Below are positions 31,847 through 42,700 of a stretch of DNA of 64,000 nt, piece after piece. Source of the stretch: Pseudocercospora fijiensis CIRAD86 (taxonomy: Eukaryota; Ascomycota; Dothideomycetes; Mycosphaerellales; Mycosphaerellaceae). Made by a program: the position numbers and the translations under genes. The first letter of the stretch is position 1. Each line of letters opens with the position of its first letter. The stretch is taken from assembly GCF_000340215.1 (NCBI RefSeq), contig NW_006921538.1, positions 2,170,001-2,234,000 of the forward strand. The letters run 5' to 3'. Under the pieces are notes generated by a model. That model did not search any database, was not told the DNA's origin, and saw nothing but the letters and a program-made list of their open reading frames with translations.

Positions 31847-32403
31847 AGCATTAGCACTGCTTTGCCAGCGCTTCTTTCTGATTGAAAAAGGGCGCAAGCC
31901 ACTGGAGGCATCCGAAGTCTTCCTGTAAGAAGTGCTTTGATTTCGTTGAAATGAATCCGCGTCTACGAAATTCTTGTCGTCCAAAGAAACCTCTTTTTGT
32001 ATCCAAAGCCTTGGTCAAGATGTCCTAGATGCTGTTAGCTTGACCCAGAAACCCAGTCACCAAGTGCTTCGACAGGATCGCTGAGTCAAACCGCCATCTG
32101 GTACTGATGATTGTTCGCCGCAGAAAATATCCTCATATCATAGGGCTGCTTTTGAAAGAAAGTGGTCACATCATGGTAGTGCGTTTGCGGCGGAGCATCA
32201 GGCAGCTTTGGTGCAAAAGTCATCTGAGGCAAGTGGCCAGGCGCATGCCAGCCGGACCTTTTCTTCGATCTTCGAGCCTAGGTAATCATCATCTCTATTA
32301 TACATTTGAGCAGGCACCCTGCTTTGATATTCGTTGCTTCCCACGCACCATTCGCGATCGATCACCCTATGCCGCCTCTCAATGCAACCCATTATTACCC
32401 ATC
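31847..32403. other. gene-free stretch
   Basis: The composition returns to normal at about 31,850. The ORF at 32,107-32,442 has no motif and runs antisense into the next gene. It holds the 3' flank of the metallo-beta-lactamase-like gene. Confidence 0.4.
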
Positions 32404-33147
32404 TCATTCCATTTCATATACATTGGCCATCCGCGGCGATGATGCGACCTTCCGATCTAGGTTGATTGAAGCCTTGGGCGTCACAGGACTATGCTGCCAA
32501 CTCGATACCTCCGTCCGCACAGTCGCCGAAGTCTGTGGCCTCTCTTCGCCTCCTGGAGGATGAAAAAGATATCCTTGCGCGAATGACGAAAGCTTCTTCA
32601 TCACCGCAGGATCTCGACCGAAAGCTGGTGTGCTCGCATCTCCAACTCCATGGTGTGTTACGTCGCCGATGAAGACATTGCATCCAATTACAAACGCGAA
32701 GCTTCGAGGATTCTGCTCGGAAAGAAGTAGGACCTCGCACTGAAGACTGCCGATGCTGAATGTCTGGCCATCTTGGAAAGAATTGAATCCCGAGGTCCCT
32801 AATGTGGTTCCGTATTGTCGCGCAAACATTCTCTGGACGCCAGCTATGGCGTTTCCTGTGCATATTCTGGGAGCCTGGCCAGTCTTGTCTCTGAGTTGAC
32901 TACGCAAATACCACGCCGCTGTTTGTGAGTCTCGCTGAGAGTGTGTTTCGAGGATGCGTGTAATGTGGTAGCCATGCTGGTGAACGACTTCTAGTATCCT
33001 GTCTGCTCCTGTAGTTGCGATTTCTGCTGCGGTTTTCTTGTCGAGTACTGGATTTATGATTACTGCATCGTGAGATCTTGGATCTGCCACTATCCAAGAC
33101 CAAGTCTGTGTTGTCGGTTCAAAGAACGTGTGGACTTCAGGCTCCAT
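32404..33147 (-). CDS. metallo-beta-lactamase-fold protein with degenerate metal site
   Basis: A single-exon 247-residue protein from the ATG at 33,147 (MEPEVHTFFEP); the frame runs to 33,171 only with a non-ATG codon. Fold marks of the ETHE1/persulfide-dioxygenase-like branch are WSWIVADPRSHDAVIINPVLD, a long helix, ITRILETH at the metal-motif position, RMFARQYG, VFIGDVTHHGVGDAS and a late LFHPPGG. The canonical HxHxDH reads H69-S-Q71-R-D73-S74, so two ligand histidines are Gln and Ser. The fold is likely kept but hydrolase or dioxygenase activity is doubtful. Its island is squeezed between RIP-mutated repeats. Absence of stops suggests that it is, or recently was, a functional gene. Confidence 0.8.
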   Translation of the reverse strand: MEPEVHTFFEPTTQTWSWIVADPRSHDAVIINPVLDKKTAAEIATTGADRILEVVHQHGYHITRILETHSQRDSQTAAWYLRSQLRDKTGQAPRICTGNAIAGVQRMFARQYGTTLGTSGFNSFQDGQTFSIGSLQCEVLLLSEQNPRSFAFVIGCNVFIGDVTHHGVGDASTPAFGRDPAVMKKLSSFAQGYLFHPPGGEERPQTSATVRTEVSSWQHSPVTPKASINLDRKVASSPRMANVYEME

Positions 33148-33894
33148 GTTTGCGAATGAGTGATTTTGCACCCAATGAGTGTCGCCGAGTTGGATCGAGC
33201 CTTTCCGGCCGTCGATGGTGTTTTAGTGAGCGTAGATGGAGAATTCAGCTCGGTCAAGGACGCGGTAGTAGATTACACGCGCAATCAGTCATGAAAGAAG
33301 TACGAAGCCACCTACCTCGAGGATCCGCCATGGGCCTAGCGGTGTAGCGCGTATATCAACCTGTACGACGTTGACAATCGCCGTGCATTAGAACGGCGAC
33401 CTTTTCGGTTGGCAACCCGAGCGAATCTCATCGCTTTTGTTGCCAGGATCCTTTGGTAGCGAGCCCGTGTCTGAAGTCTGGGACAACCTGATAACAATGA
33501 TCAAGCATGGTCTGTGAGCCAATTGCACGGCGTTTGCATGTAGAGGAACTGCTGATGAAACAGTACGTTCCCCCTTTTATGCTTTTTATCTTGACCTGTG
33601 CCGGTGAGGAGACTGCTTTGAGGATAGCGTCGATGCAAGGGCTTGAGGTTGATCATGCAGGTCCCTGCGTTGGAGAGTTGTGCAGACAAGCAGGCCAACG
33701 CTGTTGTGACGCACTGTGACAGCCATAGCAATATCCGTCAACCCGGCTGGTCACTCTGCCACGGCTCGTCTAACGGCAGTACCACAATGGCGATATTGGG
33801 ACATCTTGGAAGCATGCATCCATGCCGGGCCGCCGACGAACCGGGCCGTTTTAAATAGACCTTCCATTTCTCAGGTCTCGATACTAGTGCACAT
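33148..33894. other. gene-free stretch up to the hAT insertion
   Basis: This holds the promoter of the metallo-beta-lactamase-like gene and about 600 bp of normal-composition DNA with only short overlapping ORFs (33,507-33,719; 33,643-33,858). The empty-site sequence of the hAT element continues at 36,343. Confidence 0.4.
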
Positions 33895-36342
33895 GCAAGG
33901 GCCAGGGTTCTTCAATGCGTGCTAATAATCGTAGGTAGCACGCAAAATGGTGCGTGCTACCTATTGCGGGTTATTAGTATAGTAAATCTCGTAGATAGCA
34001 CCTAGTATAACTCGTAGAGGGCATATCTACTATTACTATTAGTTTTTAACCCCCTAAGTATTATTTTAGTATAGTACGCGTCTTGCCTTCGCGCCTCTTA
34101 TAGAACTAGCTTTATAGACCTTATCGTCGCTATTATTATCGCTATTGTATCGCATTCCAGCTCTTGTTACGTATATTTCTTACCTACTATACTAAGGAAC
34201 GACGACTAGTTAGTATACCGCTATTTTACATAGTATAAGGATAGAGATAGCAAAAGGCGCGTATCCTATAAATATAGCGGCTGCTAGTATAATAAGGTAA
34301 AGGATCGGAGGCGTAATAAGGACTACGCGGACGCGTGCGAGTTTAGGAAGGCCGCTAAAGGTAGTAGTAGTAGAAGGTCGACGTTAGTAGAACTAGGACA
34401 AGAAACACTACTATTCTTCGAGCTAAGTGCGAGTTAGTACGCGTACGTCGAACAGCTATACGCGGCGGTCTGTTTCGAAGAGAACGAGCCCTTTACCTTC
34501 TAGTAGAAGCTAGCGATTAAGCGCCTATTTAGCGCTATCTATCTAGGCTTCGAGTTGCTAGACTAGAACCGTATTCGCCGTTACCTATTGCCGAAGTACT
34601 TCGCGAAGGTAGAAGAAGCGGTACTCGAGAAGATAGCGTATAATAACGAGCTGTCGCTTTAGATTAACGGCTCGACTAATAAGAATAGAATAGGGGTAAC
34701 AACGCTCTTTATTATCGACTCGACTAGTTACTATACCTTCGAAACGCGTTAGATAGAAAGCACTAACGAGAGCGCGGAAGAAGGCGTACGTTAGACAAAG
34801 GCGAAGTATAAACAGCTTACTACTAGTAACCTCTCTCGGATTAGTACTATTATCTTCGATATTTGCGAGGTTAATATAAAGATAATAAGGTTGCTAGAAG
34901 CAGACCCTTTACTAAGCTACGTTATTATAGTGCCCTGCGACGCCTATAGCGAATGTCTTTATATAAAGGACATCTTCCGAGAGCCCTCAATCGCGGCATT
35001 CTATAGTAAAGTATTATACCTATATACTACCCTTACTCGGAAGAAGGCTATATACTAGTTACTTAAGCAGTACTAAAGAGCCTGTTACGATAGCAAGATA
35101 TATACTATAACTATATAGGGCAGCACCCGATAGGCGACAATATTAGGTGTTTATAAGTCTATTCGCCGTACTAAACACGCCCTTTAAGACCTCGTACGCG
35201 ACCCTCGCTATTTACTAGATTATAAGGCCGTTTCTTTAGTAAAGGACTAGAACTTCTAGACCTAACTTAATGCTATTATTTAGGTACTAGAGCCTCTAAA
35301 TAACTAACTCGTTCTCGTATAAAGTAAGGCTTATACGCTCGAAAAAGTAATACCTAGCTAGTATTAAATAAAGGCGGATTTAGAGCGACTCGTAGACCTA
35401 AAGAACCCTCTACTAATCCGAGAGATAATCGACGGTATAGAATACGTCCGCCTTACTCGTAAGAACGCTCGTACTATAACTAGTTAGTAAGAGCGCTTTA
35501 ATCGTTAGATTAATAAGCACTACTAGGCAGCATACTTCCTTAATCCGGCGACTTTAGTAAAGCCAGATAAGAGGCAACAAGAACAGGTTATTGCGGCCCT
35601 TCGGACGGTTATAATAGACGTTGCTAAACAGCTTCAGATTAAGAATAAGTACTACGACTTTATCCGTAGAATAGGCTTCTTCTTACCGTTAAATAACTGC
35701 TAGACTCTGTCTATAAAGGGCTTCTAGTCTAACCGCTATATAGTCGCTCCTATATTAGCCGAGTACGCGTTACGGCTTTGCTTAACGACCGCTAATATAG
35801 TAACTGCTAAGCGGACCTTCTTAGTCCTTCGGCTAGTTTAAATACGACTAAGATACCGCCTTATAATAGAGCGGTTAAACTAGTTAATATTTATCTACTT
35901 TAATAGCTGTATTCTACGCGCTTCTAAGCAACCTGTAACTAAGAAGCGGAAGCGTACTGCTTAGAGCTAGAGCTAGCAAAAGAGCGACTTTACTAAAGAA
36001 TAGATATACTAATTTAAAGCGGAAGAATAGGAGGCTATATTTAATACTATAGTAGAGCTCTAAGAAGCATTGTCTACCGTAGTAAACACTACTTTAGACA
36101 ATGTAATAGACAGCGAGAGCGAAGATCTAGAGAAGGTCTATAGATATATAGATATTAGCGACCTGCTAGCCTAAATTAGCTACTTTGTATACCTAGATTG
36201 ACACCTTTCCTAAGTAATCTATGCCGGATTTCCTACCTCGGTTATATACCTACGTGCTAACAATATTGTTAGCACGCAAATGCGTGCTAATTATTTTAAA
36301 TCGCATAAGCGCTACCTACGATTGAAGAACCCTAGCAAGGGC
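33895..36342 (+). mobile_element. hAT DNA transposon, full length, RIP-inactivated
   Basis: The element proper is 33,903-36,334 (2,432 bp). Termini are CAGGGTTCTTCAAT on the left and the complement of TAGGGTTCTTCAAT on the right, one C/T apart. Inner TIR parts (AATCGTAGGTAGC and complement) follow at 33,928 and 36,311. An exact 8-bp target duplication, GCAAGGGC, lies at 33,895-33,902 and 36,335-36,342. Plus-strand reading near 35,730-35,930 shows a hAT C-terminal dimerisation-like stretch (SNRYIVAPILAEYALRLCL, then LRYRLIIERLN) broken by TAG/TAA codons. The 8-bp duplication and CAGGG terminus agree with the hAT superfamily. Every long frame is interrupted, so no transposase can be made. Confidence 0.93.
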
Positions 36343-36753
36343 GTATTGGCTGTGAGCGCCGATGGCGTTTGCCTCGCGATGCACAGCCAGGCAGAATATC
36401 AGACAAACGATATAGTTGTTGATCAAACGCACAGGGGCCACAGGATGTCGACAGCAATATGCATTTACGATCTTCAAAGCTGTTCGGCGTCGGCGATTCG
36501 ATACGGTGTCTAGAACTAACGAGAGTCGCCGACCACGCGATTCGTGATGTGATGCATGTGCGTTCAACAACACAAGTTCGAGGGTCAGCCAGCAGAGGAG
36601 AAGCCAGTCGGAGGCGTGTGGTGGATGAATAATACTTTCCATCCGCCAATGCCAAGCATTCACCTGCCTCTGCCTCGGCTCATCCCCAACCGCTTCCATC
36701 CGTATAGGCGCATAGCTTGCCCGTCCACGAACACCACTTTCACGATTGGTAAT

Positions 36754-37839
36754 ATGACAAGCGACAACATGTCGAATGGCAAGCCCAAGGTAGAGATCCC
36801 GGCATGGCAGCGAGCTGGCGCTCAACCCGAGCCAGCGCCCGCCGACGACCCCGTCCACAGCCAACCGCAACACGAAGAGAACAATGATAGCACTCCGGCC
36901 GAAGCGAAAGATGATGTTCCGGATGAAGTGGCCCCCTCTGTAGCAGCTACCGACCATGCACGAACCGAAGCATCTCAGCCAGAAGAGCAAGCCGAGAAGC
37001 AGCAAGATGTCACTCAGGCCGAAGACTTCGAAAGCTTCAAGTCACGACAGCAACAGCAGCCTGTCCAGCAGAGTGCACCGCCACCGCAGCGACAACAGGA
37101 GCGACCGCCGCCTATTATCACGTATCCCGAATTTTTGGTAGAAGCTCAGAAGCCTCCTCCTCTAGTCACTCCTGGCCGAGTGCTGAATGCATTGTACGCG
37201 GGAGGGGCTGTTGCTGCAGTCCTGTATGGAGCCAGCAGATGGCTTATTACACCAATGGTAGACGCGCTATCTGAGTCGCGACACGACCTCTTCAGCCACA
37301 CGCAGACCAAGATGGATGAGTTCAACGAGCGTCTTGCAAAGATCGCGAGCAAAGTGCCAGAGTTCAAGGCGGATCAAGCCGAGTTCGATGATGATAACGC
37401 AAGCGATACCAGCGACCCAACGGAGCTTTATCATCGAGATATGGGCACGCAGACATCTCCCCCGCAGACCCCGAGTCCAGCGACGGGAGCAGAAGTCAAG
37501 AGAGATATGGTCACGCACGCAGAGGACACTCTTAAGATCATAAGAGAGCATATCAGTGAGCTGGCAGACGGCTCAGACAAGGCAGGCGAAGCGCACAAAG
37601 ATAGACAGGAGAGTGTCAACACCCTGCGACATTATCTTGATGGCTTGATCTATGGCGCTGCAGGTGTTGGCACTTGGACGCAATCTGAAGATGCCATGAC
37701 GATGAAGAAGAATGGTACAGACGCTGATGGCAAGGATGGCATCGAAGAATTGAAGAAAGAAATCAGAGGCGTCAAAGGCGTTCTGCTCAGCGCAAAACGC
37801 TTTCCAGCTGTTAGCAGGCCTATTGGCGCAACAGCATAG
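36754..37839 (+). CDS. Pex14/Pex17-type peroxisomal membrane protein (Pex14/17, PEX33-like)
   Basis: A single exon, 361 residues from MTSDNMSNGKPKVEIP; the ORF is open from 36,556, but upstream codons look like leader. An acidic, Gln-rich N-terminal half leads to the core: ITYPEFLVEAQKPPPLVTPG, RVLNALYAGGAVAAVLYGAS (a hydrophobic membrane-associated segment), WLITPMVDALSESRHDLFSH, then coiled-coil segments. This order matches the fungal Pex14/17 family that acts with Pex13 and Pex14 at the peroxisomal docking complex. The N-terminal Pex5-binding helix of true Pex14 is not seen, which favours the Pex14/17 assignment. The hAT insertion ends 420 bp upstream and may have displaced distal promoter elements. 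Confidence 0.82.
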   Translation: MTSDNMSNGKPKVEIPAWQRAGAQPEPAPADDPVHSQPQHEENNDSTPAEAKDDVPDEVAPSVAATDHARTEASQPEEQAEKQQDVTQAEDFESFKSRQQQQPVQQSAPPPQRQQERPPPIITYPEFLVEAQKPPPLVTPGRVLNALYAGGAVAAVLYGASRWLITPMVDALSESRHDLFSHTQTKMDEFNERLAKIASKVPEFKADQAEFDDDNASDTSDPTELYHRDMGTQTSPPQTPSPATGAEVKRDMVTHAEDTLKIIREHISELADGSDKAGEAHKDRQESVNTLRHYLDGLIYGAAGVGTWTQSEDAMTMKKNGTDADGKDGIEELKKEIRGVKGVLLSAKRFPAVSRPIGATA

Positions 37840-38168
37840 TCAGCGTCGAGCGATGCGTGAAGCTGCTGCCGCCAGGTGTGTAGCAGGTAGGACCAAACCA
37901 AAACCGAGCTGGCCAAGAAAGCACAAACCGTCTCAAGCCGCGGACTGGAAGACCAGCTGACTTGTGCGCGCCCATTCGTCATATATCTGAAGTGGTTGAC
38001 GTGGTGCTTGAGCCACTTCCGCTTCTGACACCAGATCTCGTCGACATCATCACCAAGAATCCAACCACATCCCTGTCGCCGCAGATTCGAACAGCATCAG
38101 ATAATGCAGCCACTAAATCGTGGGAAGATTGCTATCCAGGTTGACCGGCACTCCTGTTCGTAGCCACA
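37840..38168 (+). other. spacer between two plus-strand genes
   Basis: A 329-bp stretch with the 3' end of the peroxin gene and the presumed promoter of the ATP-grasp gene. A frame of 60 codons at 37,962-38,144 has no motif. Confidence 0.35.
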
Positions 38169-39671
38169 ATGTCAGGCCTTCCGACGATCGTTCTGGACAG
38201 GACCTTGACTGGTTTATATGGCAAACATCCGCATACGATAACCGCTCACATCTACTGTGGTGTCACCAGTGCTTCAAACCTCAGCCCTGACTTCCCACGC
38301 AATCTCAAGTATATCTACCTGGAGGCAGCATTTAACGATCCGCAACATGATGTCAGTGACGAGAGTGCACGGCGATCACTCGCCATCAAGATGCTTTCAC
38401 TAGTGCCTCAGCGAGATTCATTCATTACTGGTTCATCACCAGTCATATTTCTCCATCTGGGCCAGACAGAGAACGGCAAAGCACAAGACAAAGAGGAACA
38501 GGCTCGAACACCAGCCGTGCTTGATCAATCGCAAAGGCCGAACGTCCTGTTCTGTCAAGGACCGCTTGATGTGCACCACATCAACAAGCAGCACAATATT
38601 TCTAGCGTCACATCCAGAGTCGTTGTTGATGCAGTGGCCGAAGCAACCGACAACCCTCCCGGACGCGGATTGACCTCGCTTGTCGAACTTGACAGGATCT
38701 GGTAACTGAACTCGAAGGAAGCTCTTGCCAAAAGTGGGCTTCCGACACCGAAAAGTACTGTTACTGAGTTAGAAGAATACGAGGATGGAGGCAAGTTCTG
38801 TACCCCAGGCATCGAAGACAGTCTCGATCAAAGTCCTTTTGACTCTCGAAGGCCATCCGGATACAATGTTTGGGTGGAGCAGCAAGTAAGCGCCATAATG
38901 ACCGACTTGAGGAAACATCCTTTGCCAATTGTAGTGAAAGGCAATCAGTCGTTCGGTGGGGCTGGCACCTGGGTGCTTACAAGTGAGGAAGACCGAGAGA
39001 ATTTCATTGACGACCTCATGACCGGAGGCCTTCTTCGGAAGCTTCTCAGCTACATCACCGCCAGTAATGAGCACCTCAATCTGGGGAAAGTGGTCATTCA
39101 GGAAGTCGTACACGACCCTGTTCGAGATGTTGGATTGAACTTCTTCGTTAAGGCTGATGGCACATCGGAGTTCCTGGCTGCTTCAGAGCAGATGATCGAT
39201 CGTGTAAGTAGTGCTTGGATCGGCAGTACCATCGACTATTCTGAGCAGGACAAATGGCGTAAAGATCTTGAGCCACGCATGAACCAGATCGGTTCCTGGC
39301 TCCACGAGCACGCTTATGTTGGACCCGCCGGCGCCGATATCCTCGAAACTAAATCCGGAGAAAGGCTGATAGTGGATCTGAATGTGCGAACTACGGGATC
39401 GCTGTGCCTATCTCTGCTCAGCAAGCACTTCACAAGTCGTGGGTTGAATGCCGCTTCATCTTTCTCCATCACTGTTGAGCAGGACCGAGACCAATTCATT
39501 GATACTTGGCGTGATAAATTTAAGGAGGGGCGCTTTATAATAGTGGCATGGTATCATGAGGCTTCCCTGGGCCAGAGCTATGCGAATGTGGTCATTGGAG
39601 CGGAAGATCAAGCGGCGTAACCGGAGGTCATCGAAAAAGCGCGAAGCATGGGTGGCAGCGTGACGTTTTGA
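38169..39671 (+). pseudogene. ATP-grasp-type ligase-like gene broken by in-frame stop(s)
   Basis: The frame starts MSGLPTIVLDRTLTGLYGKH. Continuous protein-like sequence runs on in one frame through a TAA at 38,703-38,705. The next codons read LNSKEALAKSGLPTPK, a typical ATP-grasp lead-in. Then come PLPIVVKGNQSFGGAGTWVL (the flexible ATP-binding loop), the EV/ADGTSEFL region and ILETKSGERLIVDLNVRTTG, which has the acidic Mg-binding and Asn residues. The frame ends at a second TAA (39,618-39,620), after which 16 more sense codons precede TGA at 39,671. There is no frameshift anywhere. It is a pseudogene by recent nonsense change, a read-through gene, or carries a sequencing error. The substrate of the family is unknown. 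Confidence 0.75.
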
Positions 39672-39789
39672 GAAGCTGACCCTCGAACATTATTTAAGCC
39701 TCCGACACTTGAAGACTAAGCTCGGCTACCCACAAGCTTGACACATGTTCCGTTTTCACCCGACCATGAGAGTCATATTGCCCTGCCCT

Positions 39790-42700
39790 TTTTATTAGGT
39801 ATAGAAAAGTGAACGTAGACAATAGCTATCTCTCGACCCGTAGCTTAGATCTAGATCCTCCTATTTATACGAGCCCGGGAAGAAAGTGCGTTAGATACAG
39901 CGCGAGGCTACGCGATACCGTAGCTAGTACTTATCTATATACGTAGACCTATAGTCGCTACCTTTATCCGCCGCTATATCGAATAGCTATTAGAAGCTAT
40001 ACGGAAAAGTCTAGCTCGACCGGAAATATAAAGACATCTTAGCCTCTCTTAGCGAACACTACGCGATACCTTAAATACTACAAAATATAACGCGTTAGCT
40101 TAGTTACATAATAGGCACGTAACTTCTTAGCTTAAAGAATTTTCTATACTATATTTTAGACTATAGAAGAGATAGAATATAGGCAATTAATAAAGCTAAT
40201 TCAACCGCCGGCAATATAGTATTACGTAAGTAATCTACTACGCTATACGTAATAGTTATAAGCCCGGATTTAATCCGCGGTATTAGAGACTTCTATAGTA
40301 GGAAAGAATTTTCTATTCTACGAGACCTTTAATAATCGATAGTCTTAACGGTACTATAAACAACAACTATTTAAGCTTCTATAAGCCTCTATAATCGCTT
40401 TAAAGCAACGTTAGTATATCCTTAATAGCCCTCTTATTAGCTAGCCGCCTTAGTAGTAGCAAGCTTATTGTCCTTCGTAGACTAAACGACTAGGATCGGT
40501 AGTTTAAGCAAACTAAGACGTACCTAACTAGATATAAGACCTAGGTCCTTACTAACCTATATTCGACTAAACCTACTAAACTAGTATAACCCCTTCTTCC
40601 GGAGTTCGATATAGAACAGTTAACTTATAAGTAACCCCCTATATTAGGCTAGAGCAAAGCTTACTAAGGAATACTTTAATATAAGGAAGGCGGAGTTTAA
40701 ACGCTTTAGGAAAGCTCGCAATAAGACAATTAAATATCTAGCTACAACTATAGATATCCGCTATTACTTAGAGATTACTAATCCTAATATAGACAATATA
40801 GCACTAACTATACGGCTTATCCTAACTCGATTAAAGAACAAGCTTGCACCTAATATGCAATAGCAAAGAACGGCTCTTAGCAAGGAGCTATAACGCCTTA
40901 TAAACTCTAAGCAGGTAAAGGACCCTAAGCACTAGTATAAGGAATAGCTTAACCTATACAAGACTATAAAGCGTATACAATACCCGGAATTTAACAACTT
41001 AGTAACCTACCTATATACTATAGTTACAAATATAGATAAGACCTATAGCAAAGGCCTCTATATAATATACTAGGTAGGTCTATCGGTTAACAACTTCTAT
41101 TAACTAATTAGCATAGTACGAGAATATACCTACAATATACTAGGTACCTCTACGAAGAAGGGTTTATCTTTTAGCGTTATCTACGAAGAAACAGGTAAAG
41201 CTAGTACTAATACCGCTCTATAAGCTACGGACGACAACGACAAGCCTAATAAGAATAAGGGCCGTAGTAATAGTAGCAACCGTATACCGAAGACCTATAC
41301 TAAGCTTACTAGCGTAGGCGAAAAGAAAGCTTATAAAAACCGCGGCAAATGCACTATAGTAAACTACCGCCTTCGAGAATAGGTTAAAGAGAGGATAAGG
41401 ACAATAAGTAGAAAGGAAAGCTAAAGTACTTTAAGGCCTACCTACGCAAGAACAAGGGCTTCTGCTTAAGACAAGCTAAGTTCTTTAAGGACCTACTAGC
41501 TATTAAGATTGTATAGCAACACTATAGTTTATCCTCTTCCTCTAATAATAGAAATAATACTAGAATGGGCAATAGATCAGACAAAGTCTTACTAGCCTGT
41601 TTCTTTAAACCTGATACTCTAGACCTATTATCTTTCGCCTTAGTTACCCTTATACTAACTACCTATCTATTAATAGCTACAAATAGGAGTAAGAAATAGA
41701 ACCCCTTTATTGCCCTAATGTACGATAGTAGATCTAACTGCAACATTGTTAACTACCCTAGTCGCTTTAACTTTTAGGCAATATTTATTCTACCGCGAGC
41801 TACTATAGCAACAGGAACTAGTTATAATAAGGTTATCGCTATCGGAAGGGCATTCTTTACTATTAAGTTAGTAGCTAACAAACCCCTAACTATTAAACTA
41901 AGGGAATGCCTCTATGTCTCTAACTTCTATACTAATATTGTTAGTAGGGCGATTTTCTACTACCGAGGGTTTAAGTATAATAAGCTTAATAATGTTCTTT
42001 ATAACCTACAAGGAAAACCCCTAGTCCCTCTTATTAGACCGGACAACTATATACCCTATTTCGATATTACCTATAAAGTAGACGGTAAACCTCCGCTCGA
42101 ATAGCTAATAGGGGATAAAGGCAAGCTATACCTATACCCCTTCTAACTGTCTCAGTTATTGGCAATAACTATACTATTAGCCTACGTAATAGCTCGTCGC
42201 TCCGTACGCCTACTACCGCTAAGGAAGCTTACCCTTAAACAAATATATAAGGTGTTTAGATATCTCGGCTCTAAGAGAGCGCAAGAGCTTATAGATAGAG
42301 TTGATAGAATAACAAGAGATTGCGCATATAACAATAAAGTACTAAGAATACTGCTTTGTCCGATATATATATAAGCAAAGGGCAAGAGGCTTATCTCTAG
42401 GAGGCTAAGGCACTATAATATATCGATATTAACTCTATATAGATATATTGTAGCCGACTTAATGCAACTAGATACGGCCTACAATAGCGACTAGTACATC
42501 TTTTACGTATACGACCTAAATACTAGACTTCACTTTATATAGACAATTAGTAATCGCTAGGAATTAACTCTCCTATAATGCTAGAACTAAATAGCTACCT
42601 TCGTACGTAGTATTAGACGAGATATTATTTGTTTGTTATCTAATAATAAAGGAGGTATATTAGGCTTTCGGTTTCGATCCTATCTACGTAATAACTATAC

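Noticed and set aside
36316..37005. 229-codon minus-strand ORF
   Set aside because: It runs antisense over the start of the Pex14/17 gene and across the hAT boundary, has no motif and is low in coding character.
38702..38760. Intron starting at GTAACT that would remove the ATP-grasp stop
   Set aside because: The bases right after the stop encode the family-like LNSKEALAKSGLPTPK in the same frame, so removing them would delete real protein sequence.
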